Numbered from the stretch's first letter, positions 22,003 through 39,485 are shown. The stretch is 64,000 nt of DNA from Anthopleura xanthogrammica (GCA_964019055.1 OZ025217.1:6810557-6874556), one strand, 5' to 3'. Program-made: numbers and translations. Notes: generated from the sequence alone by a model not told the origin.

Positions 22003-22047
<45 letters not shown>

Positions 22048-22098
22048 TTCTTAGTATTGAAGATGTAGAGCTACTCTGTAGATATACTTCAATAAATC

Positions 22099-22131
<33 letters not shown>

Positions 22132-22182
22132 TTCTTAGTATTGAAGATGTAGAGCTTCTCTGTAGATATGCTTCAATAAATC

Positions 22183-22221
<39 letters not shown>

Positions 22222-22998
22222 TATTATTTTCTTAGTATTGAAGATGTAGAGCTTCTCTGTAGATATACTTCAATAAATCGTTATTATTATTATTATTATT
22301 TATTATTTTCTTAGTATTGAAGATGTAGAGCTACTCTGTAGATATGCTTCAATAAATCGTTATTATTATTATTATTATTGTTATTATTTTCTTAGTATTG
22401 AAGATGTAGAGCTTCTCTGTAGATATGCTTCAATAAATCGTTATTATTATTATTATTATTTATTATTTTCTTAGTATTGAAGATGTAGAGCTACTCTGTA
22501 GATATGCTTCAATAAATCGTTATTATTATTATTATTATTATTATTTTCTTAGTATTGAAGATGTAGAGCTTCTCTGTAGATATACTTCAATAAATCGTTA
22601 TTATTATTATTATTATTTATTATTTTCTTAGTATTGAAGATGTAGAGCTACTCTGTAGATATGCTTCAATAAATCGTTATTATTATTATTATTATTATTT
22701 ATTATTTTCTTAGTATTGAAGATGTAGAGCTACTCTGTAGATATACTTCAATAAATCGTTATTATTATTATTATTATTTATTATTTTCTTAGTATTGAAG
22801 ATGTAGAGCTACTCTGTAGATATACTTCAATAAATCGTTATTATTATTATTATTATTATTATTATTTTCTTAGTATTGAAGATGTAGAGCTACTCTGTAG
22901 ATATGCTTCAATAAATCGTTATTATTATTATTATTATTATTATTATTTTCTTAGTATTGAAGATGTAGAGCTACTCTGTAGATATGCTTCAATAAATC

Positions 22999-23034
<36 letters not shown>

Positions 23035-24698
23035 TTCTTAGTATTGAAGATGTAGAGCTACTCTGTAGATATGCTTCAATAAATCGTTATTATTATTATT
23101 ATTATTATTATTATTTTCTTAGTATTGAAGATGTAGAGCTTCTCTGTAGATATGCTTCAATAAATCGTTATTATTATTATTATTATTATTTATTATTTTC
23201 TTAGTATTGAAGATGTAGAGCTACTCTGTAGATATACTTCAATAAATCGTTATTATTATTATTATTATTATTATTATTTTCTTAGTATTGAAGATGTAGA
23301 GCTACTCTGTAGATATGCTTCAATAAATCGTTATTATTATTATTATTATTATTTATTATTTTCTTAGTATTGAAGATGTAGAGCTACTCTGTAGATATGC
23401 TTCAATAAATCGTTATTATTATTATTATTATTTATTATTTTCTTAGTATTGAAGATGTAGAGCTACTCTGTAGATATGCTTCAATAAATCGTTATTATTA
23501 TTATTATTATTATTTATTATTTTCTTAGTATTGAAGATGTAGAGCTACTCTGTAGATATGCTTCAATAAATCGTTATTATTATTATTATTATTATTTATT
23601 ATTTTCTTAGTATTGAAGATGTAGAGCTACTCTGTAGATATACTTCAATAAATCGTTATTATTATTATTATTATTATTATTATTTTCTTAGTATTGAAGA
23701 TGTAGAGCTACTCTGTAGATATGCTTCAATAAATCGTTATTATTATTATTATTATTATTTATTATTTTCTTAGTATTGAAGATGTAGAGCTACTCTGTAG
23801 ATATGCTTCAATAAATCGTTATTATTATTATTATTATTTATTATTTTCTTAGTATTGAAGATGTAGAGCTTCTCTGTAGATATGCTTCAATAAATCGTTA
23901 TTATTATTATTATTATTTATTATTTTCTTAGTATTGAAGATGTAGAGCTACTCTGTAGATATGCTTCAATAAATCGTTATTATTATTATTATTATTTATT
24001 ATTTTCTTAGTATTGAAGATGTAGAGCTTCTCTGTAGATATGCTTCAATAAATCGTTATTATTATTATTATTATTTATTATTTTCTTAGTATTGAAGATG
24101 TAGAGCTTCTCTGTAGATATGCTTCAATAAATCGTTATTATTATTATTATTATTATTTATTATTATTTTCTTAGTATTGAAGATGTAGAGCTTCTCTGTA
24201 GATATACTTCAATAAATCGTTATCATTATTATTATTATTATTATTTATTATTTTCTTAGTATTGAAGATGTAGAGCTTCTCTGTAGATATGCTTCAATAA
24301 ATCGTTATTATTATTATTATTATTTATTATTTTCTTAGTATTGAAGATGTAGAGCTACTCTGTAGATATGCTTCAATAAATCGTTATTATTATTATTATT
24401 ATTTATTATTTTCTTAGTATTGAAGATGTAGAGCTTCTCTGTAGATATGCTTCAATAAATCGTTATTATTATTATTATTATTTATTATTTTCTTAGTATT
24501 GAAGATGTAGAGGTGCTCTGTAGATATACTTCAATAAATCGTTATTATTATTATTATTATTTATTATTTTCTTAGTATTGAAGATGTAGAGCTTCTCTGT
24601 AGATATGCTTCAATAAATCGTTATTATTATTATTATTATTTATTATTTTCTTAGTATTGAAGATGTAGAGCTACTCTGTAGATATGCTTCAATAAATC

Positions 24699-24734
<36 letters not shown>

Positions 24735-24785
24735 TTCTTAGTATTGAAGATGTAGAGCTTCTCTGTAGATATGCTTCAATAAATC

Positions 24786-24818
<33 letters not shown>

Positions 24819-25343
24819 TTCTTAGTATTGAAGATGTAGAGCTTCTCTGTAGATATGCTTCAATAAATCGTTATTATTATTATTATTATTTATTATTTTC
24901 TTAGTATTGAAGATGTAGAGCTACTCTGTAGATATGCTTCAATAAATCGTTATTATTATTATTATTATTTATTATTTTCTTAGTATTGAAGATGTAGAGC
25001 TACTCTGTAGATATGCTTCAATAAATCGTTATTATTATTATTATTATTTATTATTTTCTTAGTATTGAAGATGTAGAGCTTCTCTGTAGATATGCTTCAA
25101 TAAATCGTTATTATTATTATTATTATTTATTATTTTCTTAGTATTGAAGATGTAGAGGTGCTCTGTAGATATACTTCAATAAATCGTTATTATTATTATT
25201 ATTATTTATTATTTTCTTAGTATTGAAGATGTAGAGCTTCTCTGTAGATATGCTTCAATAAATCGTTATTATTATTATTATTATTTATTATTTTCTTAGT
25301 ATTGAAGATGTAGAGCTACTCTGTAGATATGCTTCAATAAATC

Positions 25344-25379
<36 letters not shown>

Positions 25380-25430
25380 TTCTTAGTATTGAAGATGTAG
25401 AGCTTCTCTGTAGATATGCTTCAATAAATC

Positions 25431-25463
<33 letters not shown>

Positions 25464-26470
25464 TTCTTAGTATTGAAGATGTAGAGCTTCTCTGTAGATA
25501 TGCTTCAATAAATCGTTATTATTATTATTATTATTTATTATTTTCTTAGTATTGAAGATGTAGAGCTACTCTGTAGATATGCTTCAATAAATCGTTATTA
25601 TTATTATTATTATTTATTATTTTCTTAGTATTGAAGATGTAGAGCTACTCTGTAGATATACTTCAATAAATCGTTATTATTATTATTATTATTATTATTT
25701 TCTTAGTATTGAAGATGTAGAGCTACTCTGTAGATATACTTCAATAAATCGTTATTATTATTATTATTATTATTATTATTTTCTTAGTATTGAAGATGTA
25801 GAGCTGCCCTGTAGATATACTTCAATAAATCGTTATTATTATTATTATTATTATTATTATTTTCTTAGTATTGAAGATGTAGAGCTACTCTGTAGATATG
25901 CTTCAATAAATCGTTATTATTATTATTATTATTATTATTTTCTTAGTATTGAAGATGTAGAGCTACTCTGTAGATATACTTCAATAAATCGTTATCATTA
26001 TTATTATTATTATTATTTATTATTTTCTTAGTATTGAAGATGTAGAGCTTCTCTGTAGATATGCTTCAATAAATCGTTATTATTATTATTATTATTTATT
26101 ATTTTCTTAGTATTGAAGATGTAGAGCTACTCTGTAGATATGCTTCAATAAATCGTTATTATTATTATTATTATTTATTATTTTCTTAGTATTGAAGATG
26201 TAGAGCTTCTCTGTAGATATGCTTCAATAAATCGTTATTATTATTATTATTATTTATTATTTTCTTAGTATTGAAGATGTAGAGGTGCTCTGTAGATATA
26301 CTTCAATAAATCGTTATTATTATTATTATTATTTATTATTTTCTTAGTATTGAAGATGTAGAGCTTCTCTGTAGATATGCTTCAATAAATCGTTATTATT
26401 ATTATTATTATTTATTATTTTCTTAGTATTGAAGATGTAGAGCTACTCTGTAGATATGCTTCAATAAATC

Positions 26471-26503
<33 letters not shown>

Positions 26504-26554
26504 TTCTTAGTATTGAAGATGTAGAGCTTCTCTGTAGATATGCTTCAATAAATC

Positions 26555-26590
<36 letters not shown>

Positions 26591-26877
26591 TTCTTAGTAT
26601 TGAAGATGTAGAGCTTCTCTGTAGATATGCTTCAATAAATCGTTATTATTATTATTATTATTTATTATTTTCTTAGTATTGAAGATGTAGAGCTACTCTG
26701 TAGATATGCTTCAATAAATCGTTATTATTATTATTATTATTTATTATTTTCTTAGTATTGAAGATGTAGAGCTACTCTGTAGATATACTTCAATAAATCG
26801 TTATTATTATTATTATTATTATTATTTTCTTAGTATTGAAGATGTAGAGCTACTCTGTAGATATACTTCAATAAATC

Positions 26878-26910
<33 letters not shown>

Positions 26911-27435
26911 TTCTTAGTATTGAAGATGTAGAGCTGCTCTGTAGATATACTTCAATAAATCGTTATTATTATTATTATTATTATTATTATTTTCTTAGTA
27001 TTGAAGATGTAGAGCTACTCTGTAGATATGCTTCAATAAATCGTTATTATTATTATTATTATTATTATTTTCTTAGTATTGAAGATGTAGAGCTACTCTG
27101 TAGATATGCTTCAATAAATCGTTATTATTATTATTATTATTTATTATTTTCTTAGTATTGAAGATGTAGAGGTGCTCTGTAGATATACTTCAATAAATCG
27201 TTATTATTATTATTATTATTATTATTTTCTTAGTATTGAAGATGTAGAGCTACTCTGTAGATATGCTTCAATAAATCGTTATTATTATTATTATTATTTA
27301 TTATTTTCTTAGTATTGAAGATGTAGAGCTACTCTGTAGATATGCTTCAATAAATCGTTATTATTATTATTATTATTTATTATTTTCTTAGTATTGAAGA
27401 TGTAGAGCTACTCTGTAGATATACTTCAATAAATC

Positions 27436-27468
<33 letters not shown>

Positions 27469-28154
27469 TTCTTAGTATTGAAGATGTAGAGCTACTCTGT
27501 AGATATACTTCAATAAATCGTTATTATTATTATTATTATTATTATTATTTTCTTAGTATTGAAGATGTAGAGCTGCTCTGTAGATATACTTCAATAAATC
27601 GTTATTATTATTATTATTATTATTATTTTCTTAGTATTGAAGATGTAGAGTTACTCTGTAGATATGCTTCAATAAATCGTTATTATTATTATTATTATTA
27701 TTATTATTTTCTTAGTATTGAAGATGTAGAGCTACTCTGTAGATATACTTCAATAAATCGTTATTATTATTATTATTATTTATTATTTTCTTAGTATTGA
27801 AGATGTAGAGCTACTCTGTAGATATGCTTCAATAAATCGTTATTATTATTATTATTATTTATTATTTTCTTAGTATTGAAGATGTAGAGCTTCTCTGTAG
27901 ATATGCTTCAATAAATCGTTATTATTATTATTATTATTTATTATTTTCTTAGTATTGAAGATGTAGAGGTGCTCTGTAGATATACTTCAATAAATCGTTA
28001 TTATTATTATTATTATTTATTATTTTCTTAGTATTGAAGATGTAGAGCTTCTCTGTAGATATGCTTCAATAAATCGTTATTATTATTATTATTATTTATT
28101 ATTTTCTTAGTATTGAAGATGTAGAGCTACTCTGTAGATATGCTTCAATAAATC

Positions 28155-28190
<36 letters not shown>

Positions 28191-28241
28191 TTCTTAGTAT
28201 TGAAGATGTAGAGCTTCTCTGTAGATATGCTTCAATAAATC

Positions 28242-28274
<33 letters not shown>

Positions 28275-30475
28275 TTCTTAGTATTGAAGATGTAGAGCTT
28301 CTCTGTAGATATACTTCAATAAATCGTTATTATTATTATTATTATTATTATTATTTTCTTAGTATTGAAGATGTAGAGCTACTCTGTAGATATGCTTCAA
28401 TAAATCGTTATTATTATTATTATTATTATTATTTTCTTAGTATTGAAGATGTAGAGCTACTCTGTAGATATGCTTCAATAAATCGTTATTATTATTATTA
28501 TTATTTATTATTTTCTTAGTATTGAAGATGTAGAGGTGCTCTGTAGATATACTTCAATAAATCGTTATTATTATTATTATTATTATTATTTTCTTAGTAT
28601 TGAAGATGTAGAGCTACTCTGTAGATATGCTTCAATAAATCGTTATTATTATTATTATTATTTATTATTTTCTTAGTATTGAAGATGTAGAGCTACTCTG
28701 TAGATATGCTTCAATAAATCGTTATTATTATTATTATTATTTATTATTTTCTTAGTATTGAAGATGTAGAGCTACTCTGTAGATATACTTCAATAAATCG
28801 TTATTATTATTATTATTATTATTATTATTTTCTTAGTATTGAAGATGTAGAGCTACTCTGTAGATATACTTCAATAAATCGTTATTATTATTATTATTAT
28901 TATTATTATTTTCTTAGTATTGAAGATGTAGAGCTGCTCTGTAGATATACTTCAATAAATCGTTATTATTATTATTATTATTATTATTTTCTTAGTATTG
29001 AAGATGTAGAGCTACTCTGTAGATATGCTTCAATAAATCGTTATTATTATTATTATTATTATTATTATTTTCTTAGTATTGAAGATGTAGAGCTACTCTG
29101 TAGATATACTTCAATAAATCGTTATTATTATTATTATTATTATTATTTTCTTAGTATTGAAGATGTAGAGCTGCTCTGTAGATATACTTCAATAAATCGT
29201 TATTATTATTATTATTATTATTATTTTCTTAGTATTGAAGATGTAGAGCTACTCTGTAGATATGCTTCAATAAATCGTTATTATTATTATTATTATTTAT
29301 TATTTTCTTAGTATTGAAGATGTAGAGCTACTCTGTAGATATACTTCAATAAATCGTTATTATTATTATTATTATTATTATTTTCTTAGTATTGAAGATG
29401 TAGAGCTTCTCTGTAGATATGCTTCAATAAATCGTTATTATTATTATTATTATTATTTATTATTTTCTTAGTATTGAAGATGTAGAGCTACTCTGTAGAT
29501 ATGCTTCAATAAATCGTTATTATTATTATTATTATTTATTATTTTCTTAGTATTGAAGATGTAGAGCTACTCTGTAGATATACTTCAATAAATCGTTATT
29601 ATTATTATTATTATTTATTATTATTTTCTTAGTATTGAAGATGTAGAGCTTCTCTGTAGATATGCTTCAATAAATCGTTATTATTATTATTATTATTATT
29701 ATTATTTTCTTAGTATTGAAGATGTAGAGCTACTCTGTAGATATGCTTCAATAAATCGTTATTATTATTATTATTATTTATTATTTTCTTAGTATTGAAG
29801 ATGTAGAGCTTCTCTGTAGATATGCTTCAATAAATCGTTATTATTATTATTATTATTATTTATTATTTTCTTAGTATTGAAGATGTAGAGCTACTCTGTA
29901 GATATGCTTCAATAAATCGTTATTAATATTATTATTATTATTATTTTCTTAGTATTGAAGATGTAGAGCTTCTCTGTAGATATGCTTCAATAAATCGTTA
30001 TTATTATTATTATTATTTATTATTTTCTTAGTATTGAAGATGTAGAGCTACTCTGTAGATATGCTTCAATAAATCGTTATTATTATTATTATTATTATTA
30101 TTATTTTCTTAGTATTGAAGATGTAGAGCTACTCTGTAGATATGCTTCAATAAATCGTTATTATTATTATTATTATTATTATTATTTTCTTAGTATTGAA
30201 GATGTAGAGCTACTCTGTAGATATGCTTCAATAAATCGTTATTATCATTATTATTATTATTATTTTCTTAGTATTGAAGATGTAGAGCTGCTCTGTAGAT
30301 ATACTTCAATAAATCGTTATTATTATTATTATTATTTATTATTATTTTCTTAGTATTGAAGATGTAGAGCTTCTCTGTAGATATGCTTCAATAAATCGTT
30401 ATTATTATTATTATTATTATTATTTTCTTAGTATTGAAGATGTAGAGCTACTCTGTAGATATGCTTCAATAAATC

Positions 30476-30508
<33 letters not shown>

Positions 30509-31358
30509 TTCTTAGTATTGAAGATGTAGAGCTACTCTGTAGATATGCTTCAATAAATCGTTATTATTATTATTATTATTTATTATTTTCTTAGTATTGA
30601 AGATGTAGAGCTACTCTGTAGATATGCTTCAATAAATCGTTATTATTATTATTATTATTATTATTTTCTTAGTATTGAAGATGTAGAGCTTCTCTGTAGA
30701 TATACTTCAATAAATCGTTATTATTATTATTATTATTTATTATTTTCTTAGTATTGAAGATGTAGAGCAACTCTGTAGATATACTTCAATAAATCGTTAT
30801 TATTATTATTATTATTATTTATTATTTTCTTAGTATTGAAGATGTAGAGCTACTCTGTAGATATGCTTCAATAAATCGTTATTATTATTATTATTATTTA
30901 TTATTTTCTTAGTATTGAAGATGTAGAGCTTCTCTGTAGATATGCTTCAATAAATCGTTATTATTATTATTATTATTTATTATTTTCTTAGTATTGAAGA
31001 TGTAGAGCTACTCTGTAGATATGCTTCAATAAATCGTTATTATTATTATTATTATTATTATTATTTTCTTAGTATTGAAGATGTAGAGCTACTCTGTAGA
31101 TATGCTTCAATAAATCGTTATTATTATTATTATTATTATTATTATTTTCTTAGTATTGAAGATGTAGAGCTACTCTGTAGATATGCTTCAATAAATCGTT
31201 ATTATTATTATTATTTATTATTATTTTCTTAGTATTGAAGATGTAGAGCTTCTCTGTAGATATGCTTCAATAAATCGTTATTATTATTATTATTATTATT
31301 TATTATTTTCTTAGTATTGAAGATGTAGAGCTGCTCTGTAGATATGCTTCAATAAATC

Positions 31359-31400
<42 letters not shown>

Positions 31401-31458
31401 TATTATTTTCTTAGTATTGAAGATGTAGAGCTACTCTGTAGATATACTTCAATAAACC

Positions 31459-31509
<51 letters not shown>

Positions 31510-31893
31510 TATTATTTTCTTAGTATTGAAGATGTAGAGCTGCTCTGTAGATATGCTTCAATAAATCGTTATTATTATTATTATTATTATTATTATTTTC
31601 TTAGTATTGAAGATGTAGAGCTACTCTGTAGATATACTTCAATAGATCGTTATTATTATTATTATTATTATTATTATTTATTATTTTCTTAGTATTGAAG
31701 ATGTAGAGCTACTCTGCAGATATACTTCAATAAATCGTTATTATTATTATTATTATTATTATTTTCTTAGTATTGGAGATGTAGAGCTACTCTGTAGATA
31801 TACTTCAATAAATCGTTATTATTATTATTATTATTTATTATTTGCTTAGTATTGAAGATGTAGAGCTTCTCTGTAGATATACTTCAATAAATC

Positions 31894-31932
<39 letters not shown>

Positions 31933-32316
31933 TATTATTTTCTTAGTATTGAAGATGTAGAGCTGCTCTGTAGATATGCTTCAATAAATCGTTATTATTA
32001 TTATTATTATTATTATTATTTTCTTAGTATTGAAGATGTAGAGCTACTCTGTAGATATACTTCAATAAATCGTTATTATTATTATTATTATTATTATTAT
32101 TTATTATTTTCTTAGTATTGAAGATGTAGAGCTACTCTGTAGATATACTTCAATAAATCGTTATTATTATTATTATTATTATTATTTTCTTAGTATTGAA
32201 GATGTAGAGCTACTCTGTAGATATACTTCAATAAATCGTTATTATTATTATTATTATTTATTATTTTCTTAGTATTGAAGATGTAGAGCTTCTCTGTAGA
32301 TATACTTCAATAAATC

Positions 32317-32361
<45 letters not shown>

Positions 32362-32569
32362 TTCTTAGTATTGAAGATGTAGAGCTTCTCTGTAGATATA
32401 CTTCAATAAATCGTTATTATTATTATTATTATTTATTATTTTCTTAGTATTGAAGATGTAGAGCTTCTCTGTAGATATGCTTCAATAAATCGTTATTATT
32501 ATTATTATTATTATTATTTTCTTAGTATTGAAGATGTAGAGCTACTCTGTAGATATGCTTCAATAAATC

Positions 32570-32605
<36 letters not shown>

Positions 32606-33455
32606 TTCTTAGTATTGAAGATGTAGAGCTACTCTGTAGATATGCTTCAATAAATCGTTATTATTATTATTATTATTTATTATTTTCTTAGTATTGAAGA
32701 TGTAGAGCTACTCTGTAGATATGCTTCAATAAATCGTTATTATTATTATTATTATTATTATTTTCTTAGTATTGAAGATGTAGAGCTTCTCTGTAGATAT
32801 ACTTCAATAAATCGTTATTATTATTATTATTATTTATTATTTTCTTAGTATTGAAGATGTAGAGCAACTCTGTAGATATACTTCAATAAATCGTTATTAT
32901 TATTATTATTATTATTTATTATTTTCTTAGTATTGAAGATGTAGAGCTACTCTGTAGATATGCTTCAATAAATCGTTATTATTATTATTATTATTTATTA
33001 TTTTCTTAGTATTGAAGATGTAGAGCTTCTCTGTAGATATGCTTCAATAAATCGTTATTATTATTATTATTATTTATTATTTTCTTAGTATTGAAGATGT
33101 AGAGCTACTCTGTAGATATGCTTCAATAAATCGTTATTATTATTATTATTATTATTATTATTTTCTTAGTATTGAAGATGTAGAGCTACTCTGTAGATAT
33201 GCTTCAATAAATCGTTATTATTATTATTATTATTATTATTATTTTCTTAGTATTGAAGATGTAGAGCTACTCTGTAGATATGCTTCAATAAATCGTTATT
33301 ATTATTATTATTTATTATTATTTTCTTAGTATTGAAGATGTAGAGCTTCTCTGTAGATATGCTTCAATAAATCGTTATTATTATTATTATTATTATTTAT
33401 TATTTTCTTAGTATTGAAGATGTAGAGCTGCTCTGTAGATATGCTTCAATAAATC

Positions 33456-33497
<42 letters not shown>

Positions 33498-33555
33498 TAT
33501 TATTTTCTTAGTATTGAAGATGTAGAGCTACTCTGTAGATATACTTCAATAAACC

Positions 33556-33606
<51 letters not shown>

Positions 33607-33990
33607 TATTATTTTCTTAGTATTGAAGATGTAGAGCTGCTCTGTAGATATGCTTCAATAAATCGTTATTATTATTATTATTATTATTATTATTTTCTTA
33701 GTATTGAAGATGTAGAGCTACTCTGTAGATATACTTCAATAGATCGTTATTATTATTATTATTATTATTATTATTTATTATTTTCTTAGTATTGAAGATG
33801 TAGAGCTACTCTGCAGATATACTTCAATAAATCGTTATTATTATTATTATTATTATTATTTTCTTAGTATTGAAGATGTAGAGCTACTCTGTAGATATAC
33901 TTCAATAAATCGTTATTATTATTATTATTATTTATTATTTGCTTAGTATTGAAGATGTAGAGCTTCTCTGTAGATATACTTCAATAAATC

Positions 33991-34029
<39 letters not shown>

Positions 34030-34413
34030 TATTATTTTCTTAGTATTGAAGATGTAGAGCTGCTCTGTAGATATGCTTCAATAAATCGTTATTATTATTA
34101 TTATTATTATTATTATTTTCTTAGTATTGAAGATGTAGAGCTACTCTGTAGATATACTTCAATAAATCGTTATTATTATTATTATTATTATTATTATTTA
34201 TTATTTTCTTAGTATTGAAGATGTAGAGCTACTCTGTAGATATACTTCAATAAATCGTTATTATTATTATTATTATTATTATTTTCTTAGTATTGAAGAT
34301 GTAGAGCTACTCTGTAGATATACTTCAATAAATCGTTATTATTATTATTATTATTTATTATTTTCTTAGTATTGAAGATGTAGAGCTTCTCTGTAGATAT
34401 ACTTCAATAAATC

Positions 34414-34458
<45 letters not shown>

Positions 34459-34761
34459 TTCTTAGTATTGAAGATGTAGAGCTTCTCTGTAGATATACTT
34501 CAATAAATCGTTATTATTATTATTATTATTTATTATTTTCTTAGTATTGAAGATGTAGAGCTTCTCTGTAGATATGCTTCAATAAATCGTTATTATTATT
34601 ATTATTATTATTATTTATTATTTTCTTAGTATTGAAGATGTAGAGCTTCTCTGTAGATATGCTTCAATAAATCGTTATTATTATTATTATTATTATTATT
34701 ATTTATTATTTTCTTAGTATTGAAGATGTAGAGCTTCTCTGTAGATATACTTCAATAAATC

Positions 34762-34794
<33 letters not shown>

Positions 34795-35011
34795 TTCTTA
34801 GTATTGAAGATGTAGAGCTTCTCTGTAGATATACTTCAATAAATCGTTATTATTATTATTATTATTTATTATTTTCTTAGTATTGAAGATGTAGAGCTTC
34901 TCTGTAGATATGCTTCAATAAATCGTTATTATTATTATTATTATTTATTATTTTCTTAGTATTGAAGATGTAGAGCTACTCTGTAGATATGCTTCAATAA
35001 ATCGTTATTAC

Positions 35012-35057
<46 letters not shown>

Positions 35058-35115
35058 TATTATTTTCTTAGTATTGAAGATGTAGAGCTACTCTGTAGAT
35101 ATGCTTCAATAAATC

Positions 35116-35151
<36 letters not shown>

Positions 35152-35546
35152 TATTATTTTCTTAGTATTGAAGATGTAGAGCTTCTCTGTAGATATGCTT
35201 CAATAAATCGTTATTATTATTATTATTATTATTATTTATTATTTTCTTAGTATTGAAGATGTAGAGCTGCTCTGTAGATATACTTCAATAAATCGTTATT
35301 ATTATTATTATTATTTATTATTTTCTTAGTATTGAAGATGTAGAGCTTCTCTGTAGATATGCTTCAATAAATCGTTATTATTATTATTATTATTATTATT
35401 TATTATTTTCTTAGTATTGAAGATGTAGAGCTTCTCTGTAGATATGCTTCAATAAATCGTTATTATTATTATTATTATTATTATTATTTATTATTTTCTT
35501 AGTATTGAAGATGTAGAGCTTCTCTGTAGATATACTTCAATAAATC

Positions 35547-35579
<33 letters not shown>

Positions 35580-35796
35580 TTCTTAGTATTGAAGATGTAG
35601 AGCTTCTCTGTAGATATACTTCAATAAATCGTTATTATTATTATTATTATTTATTATTTTCTTAGTATTGAAGATGTAGAGCTTCTCTGTAGATATGCTT
35701 CAATAAATCGTTATTATTATTATTATTATTTATTATTTTCTTAGTATTGAAGATGTAGAGCTACTCTGTAGATATGCTTCAATAAATCGTTATTAC

Positions 35797-35842
<46 letters not shown>

Positions 35843-35900
35843 TATTATTTTCTTAGTATTGAAGATGTAGAGCTACTCTGTAGATATGCTTCAATAAATC

Positions 35901-35939
<39 letters not shown>

Positions 35940-36164
35940 TATTATTTTCTTAGTATTGAAGATGTAGAGCTTCTCTGTAGATATGCTTCAATAAATCGTT
36001 ATTATTATTATTATTATTATTATTATTTATTATTTTCTTAGTATTGAAGATGTAGAGCTGCTCTGTAGATATACTTCAATAAATCGTTATTATTATTATT
36101 ATTATTTATTATTTTCTTAGTATTGAAGATGTAGAGCTTCTCTGTAGATATGCTTCAATAAATC

Positions 36165-36209
<45 letters not shown>

Positions 36210-36355
36210 TATTATTTTCTTAGTATTGAAGATGTAGAGCTTCTCTGTAGATATGCTTCAATAAATCGTTATTATTATTATTATTATTATTATTATTTAT
36301 TATTTTCTTAGTATTGAAGATGTAGAGCTACTCTGTAGATATGCTTCAATAAATC

Positions 36356-36391
<36 letters not shown>

Positions 36392-36449
36392 TATTATTTT
36401 CTTAGTATTGAAGATGTAGAGCTTCTCTGTAGATATGCTTCAATAAATC

Positions 36450-36509
<60 letters not shown>

Positions 36510-36652
36510 TATTATTTTCTTAGTATTGAAGATGTAGAGCTTCTCTGTAGATATGCTTCAATAAATCGTTATTATTATTATTATTATTATTATTTATTAT
36601 TTTCTTAGTATTGAAGATGTAGAGCTTCTCTGTAGATATGCTTCAATAAATC

Positions 36653-36688
<36 letters not shown>

Positions 36689-36903
36689 TATTATTTTCTT
36701 AGTATTGAAGATGTAGAGCTTCTCTGTAGATATACTTCAATAAATCGTTATTATTATTATTATTATTTATTATTTTCTTAGTATTGAAGATGTAGAGCTT
36801 CTCTGTAGATATGCTTCAATAAATCGTTATTATTATTATTATTATTATTATTTTCTTAGTATTGAAGATGTAGAGCTACTCTGTAGATATGCTTCAATAA
36901 ATC

Positions 36904-36939
<36 letters not shown>

Positions 36940-37789
36940 TTCTTAGTATTGAAGATGTAGAGCTACTCTGTAGATATGCTTCAATAAATCGTTATTATTA
37001 TTATTATTATTTATTATTTTCTTAGTATTGAAGATGTAGAGCTACTCTGTAGATATGCTTCAATAAATCGTTATTATTATTATTATTATTATTATTTTCT
37101 TAGTATTGAAGATGTAGAGCTTCTCTGTAGATATACTTCAATAAATCGTTATTATTATTATTATTATTTATTATTTTCTTAGTATTGAAGATGTAGAGCA
37201 ACTCTGTAGATATACTTCAATAAATCGTTATTATTATTATTATTATTATTTATTATTTTCTTAGTATTGAAGATGTAGAGCTACTCTGTAGATATGCTTC
37301 AATAAATCGTTATTATTATTATTATTATTTATTATTTTCTTAGTATTGAAGATGTAGAGCTTCTCTGTAGATATGCTTCAATAAATCGTTATTATTATTA
37401 TTATTATTTATTATTTTCTTAGTATTGAAGATGTAGAGCTACTCTGTAGATATGCTTCAATAAATCGTTATTATTATTATTATTATTATTATTATTTTCT
37501 TAGTATTGAAGATGTAGAGCTACTCTGTAGATATGCTTCAATAAATCGTTATTATTATTATTATTATTATTATTATTTTCTTAGTATTGAAGATGTAGAG
37601 CTACTCTGTAGATATGCTTCAATAAATCGTTATTATTATTATTATTTATTATTATTTTCTTAGTATTGAAGATGTAGAGCTTCTCTGTAGATATGCTTCA
37701 ATAAATCGTTATTATTATTATTATTATTATTTATTATTTTCTTAGTATTGAAGATGTAGAGCTGCTCTGTAGATATGCTTCAATAAATC

Positions 37790-37831
<42 letters not shown>

Positions 37832-37889
37832 TATTATTTTCTTAGTATTGAAGATGTAGAGCTACTCTGTAGATATACTTCAATAAACC

Positions 37890-37940
<51 letters not shown>

Positions 37941-38324
37941 TATTATTTTCTTAGTATTGAAGATGTAGAGCTGCTCTGTAGATATGCTTCAATAAATCGT
38001 TATTATTATTATTATTATTATTATTATTTTCTTAGTATTGAAGATGTAGAGCTACTCTGTAGATATACTTCAATAGATCGTTATTATTATTATTATTATT
38101 ATTATTATTTATTATTTTCTTAGTATTGAAGATGTAGAGCTACTCTGCAGATATACTTCAATAAATCGTTATTATTATTATTATTATTATTATTTTCTTA
38201 GTATTGAAGATGTAGAGCTACTCTGTAGATATACTTCAATAAATCGTTATTATTATTATTATTATTTATTATTTGCTTAGTATTGAAGATGTAGAGCTTC
38301 TCTGTAGATATACTTCAATAAATC

Positions 38325-38363
<39 letters not shown>

Positions 38364-38747
38364 TATTATTTTCTTAGTATTGAAGATGTAGAGCTGCTCT
38401 GTAGATATGCTTCAATAAATCGTTATTATTATTATTATTATTATTATTATTTTCTTAGTATTGAAGATGTAGAGCTACTCTGTAGATATACTTCAATAAA
38501 TCGTTATTATTATTATTATTATTATTATTATTTATTATTTTCTTAGTATTGAAGATGTAGAGCTACTCTGTAGATATACTTCAATAAATCGTTATTATTA
38601 TTATTATTATTATTATTTTCTTAGTATTGAAGATGTAGAGCTACTCTGTAGATATACTTCAATAAATCGTTATTATTATTATTATTATTTATTATTTTCT
38701 TAGTATTGAAGATGTAGAGCTTCTCTGTAGATATACTTCAATAAATC

Positions 38748-38792
<45 letters not shown>

Positions 38793-39095
38793 TTCTTAGT
38801 ATTGAAGATGTAGAGCTTCTCTGTAGATATACTTCAATAAATCGTTATTATTATTATTATTATTTATTATTTTCTTAGTATTGAAGATGTAGAGCTTCTC
38901 TGTAGATATGCTTCAATAAATCGTTATTATTATTATTATTATTATTATTTATTATTTTCTTAGTATTGAAGATGTAGAGCTTCTCTGTAGATATGCTTCA
39001 ATAAATCGTTATTATTATTATTATTATTATTATTATTTATTATTTTCTTAGTATTGAAGATGTAGAGCTTCTCTGTAGATATACTTCAATAAATC

Positions 39096-39128
<33 letters not shown>

Positions 39129-39345
39129 TTCTTAGTATTGAAGATGTAGAGCTTCTCTGTAGATATACTTCAATAAATCGTTATTATTATTATTATTATT
39201 TATTATTTTCTTAGTATTGAAGATGTAGAGCTTCTCTGTAGATATGCTTCAATAAATCGTTATTATTATTATTATTATTTATTATTTTCTTAGTATTGAA
39301 GATGTAGAGCTACTCTGTAGATATGCTTCAATAAATCGTTATTAC

Positions 39346-39391
<46 letters not shown>

Positions 39392-39449
39392 TATTATTTT
39401 CTTAGTATTGAAGATGTAGAGCTACTCTGTAGATATGCTTCAATAAATC

Positions 39450-39485
<36 letters not shown>
